Positions 34,627-46,513 of a stretch of 64,000 nucleotides of DNA are shown piece after piece (position 1 is the first letter of the stretch; the number at the start of each line of letters is the position of its first letter). The notes beneath the pieces are model-generated. The model saw nothing but the letters and a program-made list of their open reading frames with translations. It was not told where the DNA came from and searched no databases. The DNA is from Wurfbainia villosa (Eukaryota; Streptophyta; Magnoliopsida; Zingiberales; Zingiberaceae), in assembly GCA_025175895.1 (NCBI GenBank), contig CM046000.1, positions 68,166,720-68,230,719 of the forward strand, written 5' to 3'. Made by a program: the position numbers and the translations under genes.

Positions 34627-36090
34627 TGTTGGTGCAATCAACCCAGGTCACGATTGACCAGACTCGAGTTTGACTCGAATAGTATTTTGATGTTAGAAAA
34701 AACGTATGACATGTGAGTGCCACGGGAAGTCCAAGCATGAGGCTTGGCATGAAAAGTCCAAGCATGGGGCTTGGTGTTGGGAAAATCCAAGCATAGGGCT
34801 TGGTGTTGGTCAAGTCCAAGTGTGTAGCCTTGGCATGGAAAATCCAAGTATGGGGCTTGGTGTTGGTAAGTCCAAGTGTGTAGCCTTGGCAAAGAAAAGT
34901 CTTGAGGACTTTGCAAGGTCACTAGTCTCATAGGCTCAGGGTCCTTGAGTCAGTGAAGGATAGGATTGCGAAAGTCATGTGCTTGGTGCATCCGAGGGAC
35001 CGTCGGACGGGGAGCGAATAGAGTGAGGCCAAAGGGAAGCAGACTTTGAGGGCAAGACATGAAGGATGACATTGCGAAGTCGTGCACTTGGTGCATTTGA
35101 GGAACGTAGGCCGAGGGAAGAGAGCTTCAGTGGGGAACTCCATGAGAGGATGAGGTGGACTTGGCCAAGTGGCTAAGACGAAGTGTCGGATGCTCAAACA
35201 TAGTGTTTAAGGTTTTACCCGATGGTCGGATGCTCAAAAAAGTATTTGTTTAAGGTTTTACCCAATAGCAATTGACTGGTATAGGTGCTAGTTCGACTGA
35301 TCCAAGTCGACAGGGTTCTACTAGTGTGCGACTGAGACTGCTCGATCAATAGTCAACTGATCATTAGAGCAGTTGACTAATGGCGATCAATGTCTTGGTT
35401 GGCATCGAGCACGAATGCTCTGTGAGTCGATCGGTAGTCTATAGGTTAGCGATCGACTACCAAAGTTGGCAGTCGACTATTGAGCGGTCTATTTGGTTTT
35501 TCCAGTGTGGATCGAACCATTGAGACAACGACTATAGGGGCAGTTCGACTGGGGCTTTTGGTAGTCGACTATCAGGCACGGAATCAACCCAAGACAAGCA
35601 TAAAAGGATGAGCTTGGGGAGGATTTTAACAATCATTTTTGGGGAGATTTTGGAGGGGAATTGTTGCTGCATTCCAAACCTTTAAGAGCAAACCAAAGCA
35701 AGTGATCAAAGTCAAGTGTTGTAAAGTTGTTCTTTACTTGTATTTCATATTGTCTTTGTATTTTTCTTGTACTTTTGTATTACCTATTATAATTGCTTGT
35801 ACGAGGTTTCTCTACCTCCGACTTGTTGTCGAGAAGGAGTTTGGTTAGTGTCGTGTGCATAACTCGAGCTCGTTGAGCTCACCCCATGGAGTTGGAACCA
35901 TAAGATTCCGAACCACGTATATCGATTGACTATTGTAATTGTGTGTTTGTGTTTACTTTTGTATTTCGTATTTGCATTTCCACTATAAATATTAACGATC
36001 ATTGTTGACAAAGCAGGCAAGAATGAATGATTTTCATCTACATCAAATTGGGCTATTCACCTTCTCTAGCTGGCCACTAATCCTCCAACA
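34627..36090 (+). repeat. 5' LTR of SIRE-like element H
   Basis: 1,464 bp from TGTTGG to CCAACA, followed directly by a primer-binding site AGTGGTATTAGAGC (36091-36104; one mismatch to the usual Met-tRNA site). It holds an internal repeat array at 34722-34900 and a cluster of AGTCGACT-type motifs at about 35300-35580. Confidence 0.82.
34722..34900. repeat. Short tandem repeats in H LTR
   Basis: Alternating ~32-38-bp units built on AAGTCCAAGCATGGGGCTTGG and AAGTCCAAGTGTGTAGCCTTGG, five to six copies with substitutions. Confidence 0.8.
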
Positions 36091-36147
36091 AGTGGTATTA
36101 GAGCGAGAAGGTTGTCATCGGACTCACCGCCGTGACAATCAATCGAA

Positions 36148-36899
36148 ATGGCGCGCATCAACATCCAACCACCAAAATTCGAAGGAGAATTCTCATGGAG
36201 GAAGAAATGGATGGAGGTATACTTCGAAACCGATTTCGATATGATGCTAACAATTGAAGATGGTTTCGAAGTGTCTAGGGATGAAGAAGGTAAGCTCATT
36301 ACAAAATCAAAATAGACCGAGGAGCAACAACAACAATTCAAGACAACGGTCAAGGTAACAAAAATATTAGTGAAATTAATACCTAACCATATTTTGTCTA
36401 GACTAGGTGAGTATAGGGATGCGAATGAATTGTGGAATAAATTGGTTTGATTCCACAAAAATTCTGAACCGGCACAAGAAGAGAAGGAAGTCGAGGAAGA
36501 GCATTCATCCTCCCATGCTCAAGAGGAAGAATCGCCATCAACATCAAAGAATGAGGATGAATTGGCGGAAACCTCCACCTCTAGCATTGAGGGGGAGGAG
36601 AGATCTTCTATCCCGGAGAAAGAACAAGAAGAAGCATCTACATCCGGGAGAAGAGAAGATCAAGAGGCTTCCACCACCCTAGGTAACTCAAATGCAATTC
36701 ATAATAATAAAGATCACATAATTTTATTTGAGTGTAGGGAGAAAGGGTACTACAAGAGTAAATGCCCAAAGTTGGCCAAGGAGAAAGAACTAGCACCAAA
36801 AGTCAAAGGATGCCGGAGTCCTCACTAAGAAAAGCAAAGAGCACATTGTGTGCTTCAAATGCAACCAAAGAAGACACTACCAAAGTCAATTCCCTAGGG
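36148..36899 (+). pseudogene. Element H gag, broken and truncated
   Basis: Starts MARINIQPPKFEGEFSWRKKW, closely parallel to the gag start of element C (MAGSNIHPPKFEEEFAWWKK). It continues with RLGEYRDANELWNKLV, an acidic Glu/Ser-rich region and two zinc-knuckle relics. The first knuckle has lost its first Cys and its His (FECREKGYYKSKC). The second (CFKCNQRRHYQSQF) is in another frame and lacks its last Cys. In-frame stops occur near 36313 and 36448. The gene ends where unrelated repetitive DNA begins at 36900. Gag would form the virus-like particle shell; this copy cannot. Confidence 0.85.
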
Positions 36900-39590
36900 T
36901 GGCACGCCCGCCCTTTCCCAGGGGTCCGGAGGGGCGGCGCGTGACTCGATCATACATACATACATTACATTATAGTGGAAGACTACCTATACTTCTTACA
37001 GTGGAAGACTTTAGACTTATTTTTTTTCTTTTAAACATAAACATGCATCGTCATTTCATAGATACTTCTTCTTAACATAGAACATGCATCATTATTTCAT
37101 AGATACTTCTTCTTAAACATAGGGCATGCATCATTAGTTCATAAGTACTTAGTTCAAATTCATAAACTAACTCATCTTAGGGAAAACATGCATAAAGAAC
37201 ATAATAGATCTCCTCCACCATGCCACTACCACACACACTTTGCCCCTCCTGCTGCTCCCTTTAGTTTAGCCACCCTTTACCCTTATCTGCAGTACAAGGG
37301 AACATAAACTATAAGCACATAGGCTTAGTAAGATCCTGTCCTACTCACAAAAACCATACGTAAGCATAACATGTAAACATACAAAGACATAAGCTGGCAT
37401 AACTTGAATATAACATCGTAGAACATAAGTAGGCATAACATAAACATAACATCATAGACATAAGCAAGCATAACATGAATATAACATCATCGACATAAGC
37501 AGGCATAACATAAACATAGCATCATAAACATAAGCAAGCATAACATGAATATAACATCGTAGAACATAAGCAGGCATAACATAAACATAACATCATAGAC
37601 ATAAGCAGTCATAACATAAACATAACATCATAGACATAAGCAGGCATAACATAAAGGTATATGCAGGATGCTCTTCGAAACATATATTATAGGTATTTGA
37701 ACATAAATCTCAACATATTGGGCCCGACTTTGTACCATATCATCATCATCATAGTGCACATCCCTAAATAGACCCGAGGTAGCTAATCTCGAGCCTACTA
37801 GGTTACTAGGCCCGTACTATGTCCGTCGACCTAGGGGCCATTATCATAACATAGAAGCCCATCCTAGGCCCGTACTTATGACCGTCGGCCTAGGGCATCT
37901 GGGAGCCCATCCCATACTAGGTCCGTACTATGACCGTCGACCTAGGGGCAATCATAACATAGAAGCCCATCCTAGGCCCGTACTAAGTCCGTCGGCCTAG
38001 GGAATCTTAGGAGCCCATCCCTTTGGACCTTGTTAGGGTCCTGGTACAAGCCATGCAGAAAGTAAAATACATACATGCTTCTTATCATAACATATCATAT
38101 TTCATTTCATAAACATATCATGTTCCTTATCATGGCATATCATATTTTTCTTCTTCATATCATAACATATTTCTTCTTCATAACATATCATATGGCTTTC
38201 ATAACATATTTCTTATTCATATCATATCATATGGCTTTCATAACATATTTCTTCTTCATATCATATCATGTTTCTTTTCATGCACATCATGTTCCTTCCT
38301 TATAACATATCATACATTCATATAATCACAAGGTAATGAGCATAACATGATGACAACATCACACACATATAAGCATGGCATAAGGCATAAACATCATGAA
38401 CAAGTATACATGGAATGACCTAAACTTCATGGATTTCTATCAAAGTTTTAAACACCAAACAACTTATATATGGTCTAACTAACCACATGTTAATTCTTTA
38501 ACATATAAAGCATGGCATGGGAGGGCACTTAGGGTTTTAAATAAACCTTGGCCGAGAGTTCCAAGACAACCTAAGATCCATTTCTTAAATCTAGCTTAGC
38601 TTTCACATGTTACCTATATCTACATTCAAAACATAACATGGTAATTTATAGATCATAGCATGTTAGGCTTAAATGGGTCTTGGCCGAATGGGTTTAAAGG
38701 ACATAAGGCTCAACCACTTAACTCTAGGTTAGCCAACAACATGTTATCTTCATCTAACATCAAAAGTTATCATGAACTTATCTAAACATGACATAGAAAC
38801 ACCCATAGGGGTCTTGGCCGAATGGTTTAAAAGGGCTTTAAGGATCAACACTTAAATCTAGGTTAGCCAACAACATGTTATCTTCATCTACCATCAAAAC
38901 ATAGCATGAACTTATCTATAACATAGCATAGAATATGTTATCTTCTTCTAACATCAAACATGGCATGAACTCATTTAAAACCTAGCATAGAACATGTTAT
39001 CTTCATCTAGCATCAAAACATAGCATAAGCTCATCTAAAACATGGCATAGAAAATCACCTTAGGGGTCTAGATGGACTTGGCCGAGAGTTTTAGAGGAGG
39101 TTGAGGATCAACCACTTAACCAAACTCATCTAGACATCTATCATCTTCATATTAACACAAGTTATAGCATGGATTTTCATGGAGAGCACAAATATTGGTC
39201 TTGGCCGAAATCTCCTTGGGGTTTTTAAGGTCAACCACTTAACCTAATCCATCTAGCATCCTATCTTTATCATGTTCATACAAGATATGGCATGGATCTT
39301 CATGGAAAACTCAAACAAGGGTCTTGGCCGAATGGTTTTAAAGGGATTGACCGTCGGCCTAGGGCATCTGGGAGCCAAACTCGGTCTCAAAGGGGCACCT
39401 CATCATTTCCACCCACGACAACTATTTTTTATCCCTCATAACATTTATTTATTTTTTATTTTCTTTTCTTTCATTTCTCTCTCTTTTTTTCTCTCTCTCT
39501 TTTTTCTTTTATTTTTCTGCTCATTGAGATTTTGATTTTTCCGAATGGGCTTACACAACCCGAGCATCTCCAGTAACTAAAATGTTAAAC
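36900..39590 (-). repeat. Unclassified repetitive block, possibly a minus-strand LTR
   Basis: Starts TGGCACGCCCGCCC, similar in style to the gypsy LTR ends at 30696 and 58122, right where gag H is interrupted. Three repeat zones follow. 37390-37650 has CATAACATAAACATAACATC-type units of about 35-65 bp. 37780-38030 has units built on CCCATCCTAGGCCCGTACTA and CCGTCGGCCTAGGG. 38550-39370 has five units of about 150-190 bp containing TCTTGGCCGA. A pyrimidine-rich stretch lies at 39430-39520. The right boundary was not found and no coding sequence is evident. Confidence 0.5.
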
Positions 39591-40455
39591 GTAGAGTCAC
39601 CTATGGATTCCAAAGTACTAGACTACTAAGGTGAATCATAACTAAGTACGCACTAGATTCTCCCTTTCAGAAAGTTCAACATGTGTAGGTGTAAAAATAA
39701 AATCTAACCAATGTAAGTCTAGAATATTCATTAGCGGAAATAAAATAAAATAGCACGAGATAAATGAAGTTAAGCTACCTATGGGAACAACTCATGTAAG
39801 TAACTTTAAAATATACTACTAAGACAGCTTAATGATTGTAAAAACTAAGTACAGAAGAATCTAAACACACTATGCATGAATAAATGAATTCTAACTAAAA
39901 CTAAAATAACATAAAAGAAACTACTGCTAGAAACAAAATAAATCAGAACTTGGGGTCCCTCCCCCAGACTTATATGAAACAATACCTCTAATATTATGGT
40001 TGATGCGGGAAGTCTGATAGTCTCGGCATGTCAAGCTCCTGGGAAAGCCTGGTGCTAAGCTTTTGATGCCACATGTACATGTGGTCGATCTGAGAGCCGG
40101 TGGATGTAGTGATCGCTCTGTGCTTCTCCTCCCGGACCCACTATGCTTGTTGGTCATGCATATTTTGCCACATCTCCTGGCGGTAGGTGGCCTCCTCCTG
40201 AAAGTAAATACAGGTCTGGTCGTAGAAGTCCTCGGCCCACTAGAAGTGCTCCCGTAAGCCTGTAAACTCTGCCTGCGTATAGGAGCTATGATCATCCCAT
40301 CGCTGCCCCTGTGTCTGTTATTTGACATATATGTCATCGAGGCGCGATCGAAACTCCAAGAAATCATAGGCAGAAGTACCTGCATCCTGCTCAAAAGTAG
40401 AAAAAGAAAACGGTGCATCAAGTGGGTCGAATATACACTACCGTATCTAGAGCAT
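39591..40455 (-). other. Degenerate, unassigned retroelement-like sequence
   Basis: A minus-strand frame of 164 codons (39927-40421) and coding-like pieces in other frames, for example a stretch reading QTCIYFQEEATYRQEMWQNMHDQQA. The sequence GTCTGGGGGAGGGAC on the minus strand (about 39957-39971) resembles a purine tract. It might be the remnant of a gypsy (Athila/Tat-like) internal region, but I cannot support that firmly. It joins the D copia fragment near 40455. Confidence 0.35.
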
Positions 40456-41062
40456 AAAAGGCATCAACCTTGGCCTTAAAAGGCCTCTTGGTCATTTTAC
40501 CTTCCAAGAAAGATTCGCAGGTTGGGAAATCTTCCACCACTAATGAACCCAGACGTCCATCAGCTATCAACCTTTGAATTCTACTTAGGTTAATATGACC
40601 TAACCTTAGATGCCAAAGATATGTTTGGTTCATTTTCGAAGGTTCTTTTCTCTTATTAGAATTAGAAGATGAGTTATTAACTTCTATTTGCATCGTGGGA
40701 GCTTTTGGTTCAAGGGTATATAAATTTTTTATCAATGCACCAGAACAGATAATCTCCCTATTCCTTTTTATAACAACTCTGTCATTAAAAGAAATAGAAT
40801 ATCAATCTAAAAACAATTTAGGAACCGAAATTAAATTCTTTCTAAATAAAGGTACATAAAGGCAATTTCTCAGAACCAAAGTTTTATTTCTATCAAAAGA
40901 CAAATAAACATCTCCCACTGCAACAGCCGCCACTTTAGTAGCATCGCCCAAGTAAACGGTAATCTCCCCTTTAGCCAGTCGTCTGGTTTCCTGGAACCCC
41001 TGTAAAGTATTGCAGACATGATCAGTGACTCCCGTATCTACACATTAGGTGCCGATAGATAA
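40456..41062 (-). pseudogene. Element D pol fragment: protease and pre-integrase domain
   Basis: Minus-strand copia coding. The protease motif CVDTGVTDHVCN is near 41000-41040, followed by KGEITVYLGDATKVAAVAVGD. The pre-integrase motif LWHLRLGHINLSRI (about 40575-40620) ends in CESFLEGKMTKRPFKAK. Frame is open from 40735 down to about 40418 but has a stop near 40803. Integrase, RT and RNase H are missing to the left, where D is truncated. To the right it is split from its gag by element C at 41063. Confidence 0.85.
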
Positions 41063-42291
41063 TGTTAGGGCAATCTCTTGCCGTGATATGGTTTTGATGT
41101 GTGTGGCAAAGGGTTTAAGTTAGGTTGTTAGTGTGATTTGATATGTGCGTTGGAGTCTTGGAAGACTTAGTAAATTGCATATGGAGCCTAGGCGAGTTTT
41201 CACATCTCATGACTCGGTCCTTGAGTCGGTGAAGGATAGCTTTGCAGAAGCCGTGCGCTTGGAGCATCCGAGGGACTGCCGGATGAGGAGCTTGGAGTGA
41301 AGCCGGAGGAAGTAGACTTCGAGGCAAGAGACGCGAAGGAGCATTGCAGAGTCGTGCGCCTAATGCTGCCGAGGGACATGGCCGCGGACGAAGATAACTT
41401 CGAAGGCAAGGGACTCCGAGAGATGAGAGCGAATGTAACCCGGGAAGGGGAAGTAGCTCTTAGGTGAAACTTGGCCATTTGGCTAAGTGTCGGATGGGAT
41501 TTCCCGACACCAGTCGATTGCCATGAAATGGCAGTCGACTGCTCTGAGTCAAACGTAGTTCGACTGGTATTCGACTGGTTATTTTGGGGCCAGCAGTCGA
41601 CTGTCATATGTGGGCAGTCAACTGCCAAGACCATCAGTCGACTGCTGAAGGTAGCAGTCGACTTGTAGAAAGGGTTTGGCCACAGAACTGCTCATAGCCG
41701 ACTAGGCAGTCGACTACGGAGGCAGCAGTCGACAGATGGGTTCTATCAGTCGACTGCCAAGTGTTCCGTTGGACTACAACGGTCGGGATCCGACGTGTTT
41801 GAAGGTCGTTGTAGTGGCAGCAGTCGATTGCCAAGGGCAGCAGTCGACTGGTGGCGGCCAACGGGAAGAAAAGCTTCCTCTCTATAAAAAGAGAGGGTGT
41901 GGAGCTTTGAGGGGCAAATGCTCATGCTCTAGGTGATCTTCCAAGTGCCCCACAAGCTCTAAACTCTTCTTACTTGTTTTTACTTCATTCTTATTGTAAG
42001 AAGAGTGATCTTGGTTGTAAAGGTTACCTCCACCTATCTTGGTGCAAAGGAGAGACCAATAGTGATTGGCTTTGGAGAAGTGATTTACCTTGGACGAATC
42101 GGACCGTGGAATAGCGACGTAGCCGTGAACCACGTTACATTTTGTATTAGCGTTTGTATTCTTTTTTTGTTTGTTTTCTTGTCTTGTTTTGTTATTTCCG
42201 CTTGCGCTAATCTTTTGTAGACGAGCAAAATCCACCATCCAAGTGAAGAGGGCTATTCACCCCCCTCTAGCCGGCCGTTCGATCCCCTACA
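41063..42291 (+). repeat. Element C 5' LTR
   Basis: 1,229 bp, TGTTAGGGCAATC...CCCCTACA. A TATA box CTATAAAAA is at 41882-41890. Eleven variants of CAGTCGACTG lie between 41508 and 41850. The end carries the C-rich CACCCCCCTCTAGCC block shared by SIRE-like LTRs. Confidence 0.92.
41882..41890 (+). promoter_or_regulatory. TATA box of element C 5' LTR
   Basis: CTATAAAAA, kept identically in the 3' LTR at 46099-46107, followed by GAGAGGG in both. Confidence 0.65.
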
Positions 42292-42292
42292 A

Positions 42293-42306
42293 GTGGTATC
42301 AGAGCC
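42293..42306 (+). other. Element C primer-binding site
   Basis: GTGGTATCAGAGCC, complementary to initiator Met-tRNA, two bases after the LTR. Confidence 0.9.
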
Positions 42307-42353
42307 AAGGAAAGCTTGTCGAGGACTAACGCCACAACAAGCATATTTAAAAG

Positions 42354-44105
42354 ATGGCCGGCTCCAACATTCATCCACCAAAGTTTGAAGAAGAATTCGC
42401 TTGGTGGAAGAAGTGAATGGAGGTATTTTTTGAAATGGATTTTGAAAAGAGAGGATCACAAGAGGCAAAACAAGTGTAGGAGAAATCCGGTTTCGTTTTG
42501 CCTAGGGATGAAGAGGGGAAGCCAATAGAGAAGTCAAGGTGGACCAAGAGGCAAAGAGAGGAGCACCTTGCAAACTCAAAAGCCAAGCACCATCTATACA
42601 ATGTGCTTCCTCAACAAGAAATAAATAGAATAGGAGAATGCCTAAGTGCTAAGGAAATGTGGGAGAAACTAGTAGAGCTTCATGAAGGTACCTCGGAGGC
42701 TAAACTTGCAAGAAGAGATCTCCTCCGCTCCCAATTATCCAACATAAAATTAGAAAAGGTAACTTCATTTCATTCTAGGTTTAAATAGATTTTAATTGGG
42801 CTAACAAGTGTAGGAGAAAAGATCTCCAACCGGGATATGATAGTGAAGGTCATAGATGCTTTTCCCCGATCATCCAAGTGGAGTTCAATGGTGGACTCAT
42901 TCTATATTTCAAAGAATCTAGAGGTAAGTACTCTAGATGAATTTTTCTCCACTATGGAATTGCATGAATCTAGGCTTGAAGGAATAATAGAAGAGCAAAG
43001 AATTCAACCTTCAAGAGGAGTAGCACTTTTGGCAAACAAGGGGAAGAAGAAGATAGAGATCCCCTCCTCCTCCGATGATGAAGCATCCTCCTCCTCCTCC
43101 ATGGATAGCACGGAAGAAGCCTATATGGTAAGGAGGGTAAGGCGTGCATTAAAAGGTTTTAGATTTAACAAATCAAATGATAGGAGTAGAAGACCAAGGG
43201 GGAAGATCATTTGTTACAATTGCCAAGGAGAGGGACACATAAGGGACAATTGTCCCCTCTTGAACAAAAGCAAGGAGGAGAAGAGAAAGAAGGAAGAAAA
43301 GAAGAAGAAAAATGGGAGCAAAAAGAAAAAGGAAGAGGAGAAGAAAACAAAGGAAAAGGGAAAGACCAAGGCATTCAAAGCAAAGACATGGGATGACCCT
43401 CCCTCCTCCTCTTCATCATCATCCGAGGAAGAAAACGCATTTGTCACCAACTTAGCATTGATGGCATTTGTTGACTTGGATTGCTCCTCCACCGAAAATG
43501 AAGAATCAAGCTCAAGTGGAGAGAGCTCAAGTGTAGGGGGAGCCTCCTCTACATCCTCATCCGAAGAAGAAGAAGAGGACATGGAAACTATGGTAACTAA
43601 TCTTTCACCTAGTAAAATAGTTTCTATGATTTCTAGCTTAACTAGGGATTTATTTAGAGCAAAGAAGAAAAATAAGAGCATGCTAGATCAAATTAAGGAT
43701 CTAGAAGAAAAATTAGAAAAAGCATGCTTAAATGAAAATGAAAATATTTCTTCTTGTCATGATGATGCATGTTCACATGAATATATGCCATTAGATGTTA
43801 ATGATGCATGCATAGAGAAAAATAGGGTTTTAAGAGAGAAAGTAGATTATCTTACCAAAGCCCTAGAAAAATTCACTATTGGCTCAAATACATTGAACAT
43901 GATAATTGGGAGCCAAAGAGCTAGCTTTAACAAGAAAGGCTTAGGATATAAAGAAAAGAAAAATAAAAAGGCCTATAAATGCCTAATTGCTAGGGGACAA
44001 GATAAGAAGAAGGTAATAGCTAGAAAATGGATTCCTAAAGAATTTCTAGTGAACTCCATAGGCAAGAATTTGTATTGGGTTCCAAAATCCATCCTTAAGG
44101 GTTAG
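42354..44105 (+). pseudogene. Element C gag with three in-frame stops
   Basis: One frame of 584 codons from ATG 42354 to TAG 44103, interrupted by TGA at 42414, TAG at 42477 and TAG at 42786. No frameshift. Features: an N-terminal gag domain beginning MAGSNIHPPKFEEEFAWWKK; a central region with LSAKEMWEKLVELHEGT and FYISKNLEVSTLDEFFSTMELHE; and a canonical zinc knuckle CYNCQGEGHIRDNC (about 43213-43254). Then a long Lys/Glu-rich stretch, Ser/Glu-rich acidic clusters and a heptad-like region (IKDLEEKLEKACL). The open part from 42837 is 422 codons. Such proteins package element RNA. The stops suggest that this copy is dead, or that it moved before they arose. Confidence 0.9.
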
Positions 44106-45321
44106 AAAAACCCTAGGGTAGTCAACCATATGGACTTGACCTATATCATATTTTGGTTGACTTAGGATGGCGGGACAACATTTTTGAAATAGTGTTAGGT
44201 GATGATAATGTGCCTATAAATAGATAATAATGTTTAAATCATGATAATTAATGAAATTGCCATGTATATTTGCAATCATGATTTATGACTTTGATTTTTG
44301 GCACATAATCATGAGAAATAGGGTTTAAATTGATGAACACATTTGTTTCATGATCATAATGTGAAATTAAGTCATATATGTCTTTATGATCATGTAGATT
44401 GTTAGGTTGATACTTAACCTTGATAGAATTGTATGAATATAATGGTTAAGTATATACAAATACCTCTAGGATGCATCTCACACTCACAATAGGCTACCTT
44501 TGATTGAAAACTTAGCATGAGTGAGATGTTAGGATGATACAAATGCCCACTAGTGCCTATGGCATTTAGATGGTCATTTAAGGTATCAAAATAGCAATAA
44601 TAGACCAATCATGGTGAAGGCTTATGTTTAATTCATAGACATATTGCCCAAAGATCATGGTTGGATATTTCACATGTTTTCAAAACAATTTCTTACCCTA
44701 AAATCTATGTATTCATGTTTTGAAACAATTGGATGCAAAACTAGGTAGTAAACTTGATACTAGAATGATCAAAAACCTAGTGGTTTTTAAAGCTTTTGGA
44801 TTTTTGGTAAAAACAAGAAAATATAATGATTTTTCATGAAAAACTATTTTTCAGTGATAGATATACTTAAGAGAAATATGTTCTCCAAATTTCATGATTT
44901 TTCAAATTTTCTGAAATTTTTAATGCATTTCTGAAATTCGCCCAGAAAATCAGAATTTCGGATTTCTTTGTGTCAGTCGACTGCCATTCTGATAGCAGTT
45001 GACTGGTGCCCTGAAAATCAGAATAGTAAAGGCTGAATTCAAATTTTAAACCAATTTTTGGTACTTTCTTTCTATTAGACTTGATGTCATGTGTTTACAA
45101 CTTAGTATTAATCTTTTTTGATGGTGTCAAAGGGGGAGAAATAATTGTGTTTAAGTAAATTATGATAGGGGGAGAAATATGTATAGGAGTTTTCATGGAT
45201 TAAGGGGGAGTTGCATGTTGCTATATCATGTTTATATTTACATGTTTTCTTAACTTATAAATTTCTATCAAATGTTTTTACCTAACATAAACGGATTGCC
45301 ACACATCAAAAAAGTGGAGAT
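44106..45321 (+). other. Element C 3' non-coding region and polypurine tract
   Basis: About 1.2 kb with no credible coding frame, where pol would be in an autonomous relative. It includes several GGGGGAG runs (45131, 45170, 45205) and ends in the polypurine tract CAAAAAAGTGGAGAT (about 45307-45321). Confidence 0.8.
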
Positions 45322-46508
45322 TGTTAGGGCAATCTCTTGTCGTGATATGGTTTTGATGTGTGTGGCAAAGGGTTTAAGTTAGGTTGTTAGTGGGATTTGA
45401 TATGTGCGTTGGAGTCTTGCAGGACTTGGTAAATCGCACATGGAGCCTAGGCGAGTTTTCACATCTCATGACTCGGTCCTTGAGTCGGTGAAGGATAGCT
45501 TTGCGGAAGCCGGCGCTTGGAGCATCCGAGGGACTACCGGACGAGGAGCTTGGAGTGAAGCCGGAGGAAGTAGACTTCGAGGCAAGAGACGCGAAGGAGC
45601 ATTGCAGAGTCGTGCGCCTGATGCTGCCGAGGGATGTGGCCACGGACGAAGATAACTTCGAAGGCAAGGGACTCCGAGAGATGAGAGCGAATGTAACCCG
45701 GGAAGGGGAAGTAGCTCTTAGGTGAAACTTGGTCATTTGGCTAAGTGTCGGATGGGATTTCCCGACACCAGTCGACTGCCATGAAATGGCAGTCCACTGC
45801 TCTGAGTCGAACGTAGTTCGACTGGTTGTTTTGCGCAGATCGCCATATATGGGCAATGTCATGAGATCATCGATCGACTCTCAAGTGATCGTGGTAGTTT
45901 AGCCACGCGAAGCTCGTAACCGGCAGTCGACTACGGAGGCAGCAGTCGACTGATGGGTTCCATCAGTCGAATGCCAAGTGTTCCGTTGGACTACAACGGT
46001 CGGGATCTGATGTGTTCGGAGGTCGTTGTAGTGGCAGTAGTCGACTGCCAAGGGCAGCAGTCGACTGGTGGCAGCCAACGGGAAGAAAATCTTCCTCTCT
46101 ATAAAAAGAGAGGGTGTGGAGCTTTGAGGGGCAAATTCTCATGCTCTAGGTGATCTTCCAAGTGCCCCACAAGCTCTAAACTCTTCTTGCTTGTTTTTAT
46201 TTCATTCTTATTGTAAGAAGAGTGATCTTGGTTATAAAGGTTACCTCCACCTAGCTTGGTGCAAAGGAGAGACCAATAGTGATTGGCTTTGGAGGAGTGA
46301 TTCACCTTGGACGAATCGGACCGTGGATTAGCGGCGTAGCCGTGAACCACATTACATTTTGTGTTAGCATTTTTATTCTTTCTTTGTTTGTTTGCTTGTC
46401 TTATTTTGTTATTTCCGCTTGCGCTAATCTTTTGTAGACGAGCAAAATCCACCATCCAAGTGAAGAGGGCTATTCACCCCCCTCTAGCCAGCCGTTCGAT
46501 CCCCTACA
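45322..46508 (+). repeat. Element C 3' LTR
   Basis: 1,187 bp, same ends as the 5' LTR. Overall near-identical, but 45830-45920 is scrambled and shorter than its counterpart 41575-41705, exactly where the CAGTCGACTG motifs are densest. Confidence 0.92.
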
Positions 46509-46513
46509 GATAA

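Larger units (their letters stand above)
41063..46508 (+). mobile_element. Element C: gag-only SIRE-like LTR retrotransposon
   Basis: Complete 5.4-kb insertion with perfect 5-bp TSD GATAA (41058-41062 and 46509-46513), placed antisense within element D between its gag and protease. LTRs 41063-42291 and 45322-46508, PBS, gag and polypurine tract are all present. There is no protease, integrase, RT or RNase H. It is therefore a non-autonomous element of the type called TR-GAG, dependent on a partner for replication. Confidence 0.93.

Noticed and set aside
37390..37650. CRISPR-like spaced repeats
   Set aside because: Units run into one another without unique spacers, in a plant nuclear repeat context.
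42897..43240. gag C read as a host zinc-knuckle protein
   Set aside because: Flanking LTRs, PBS and perfect TSD show it belongs to the transposon.
43261..43460. Lys/Glu-rich stretch of gag C as a separate gene
   Set aside because: It is in frame with, and continuous to, the zinc-knuckle gag protein. Frames on the other strand and in other phases are shadows.
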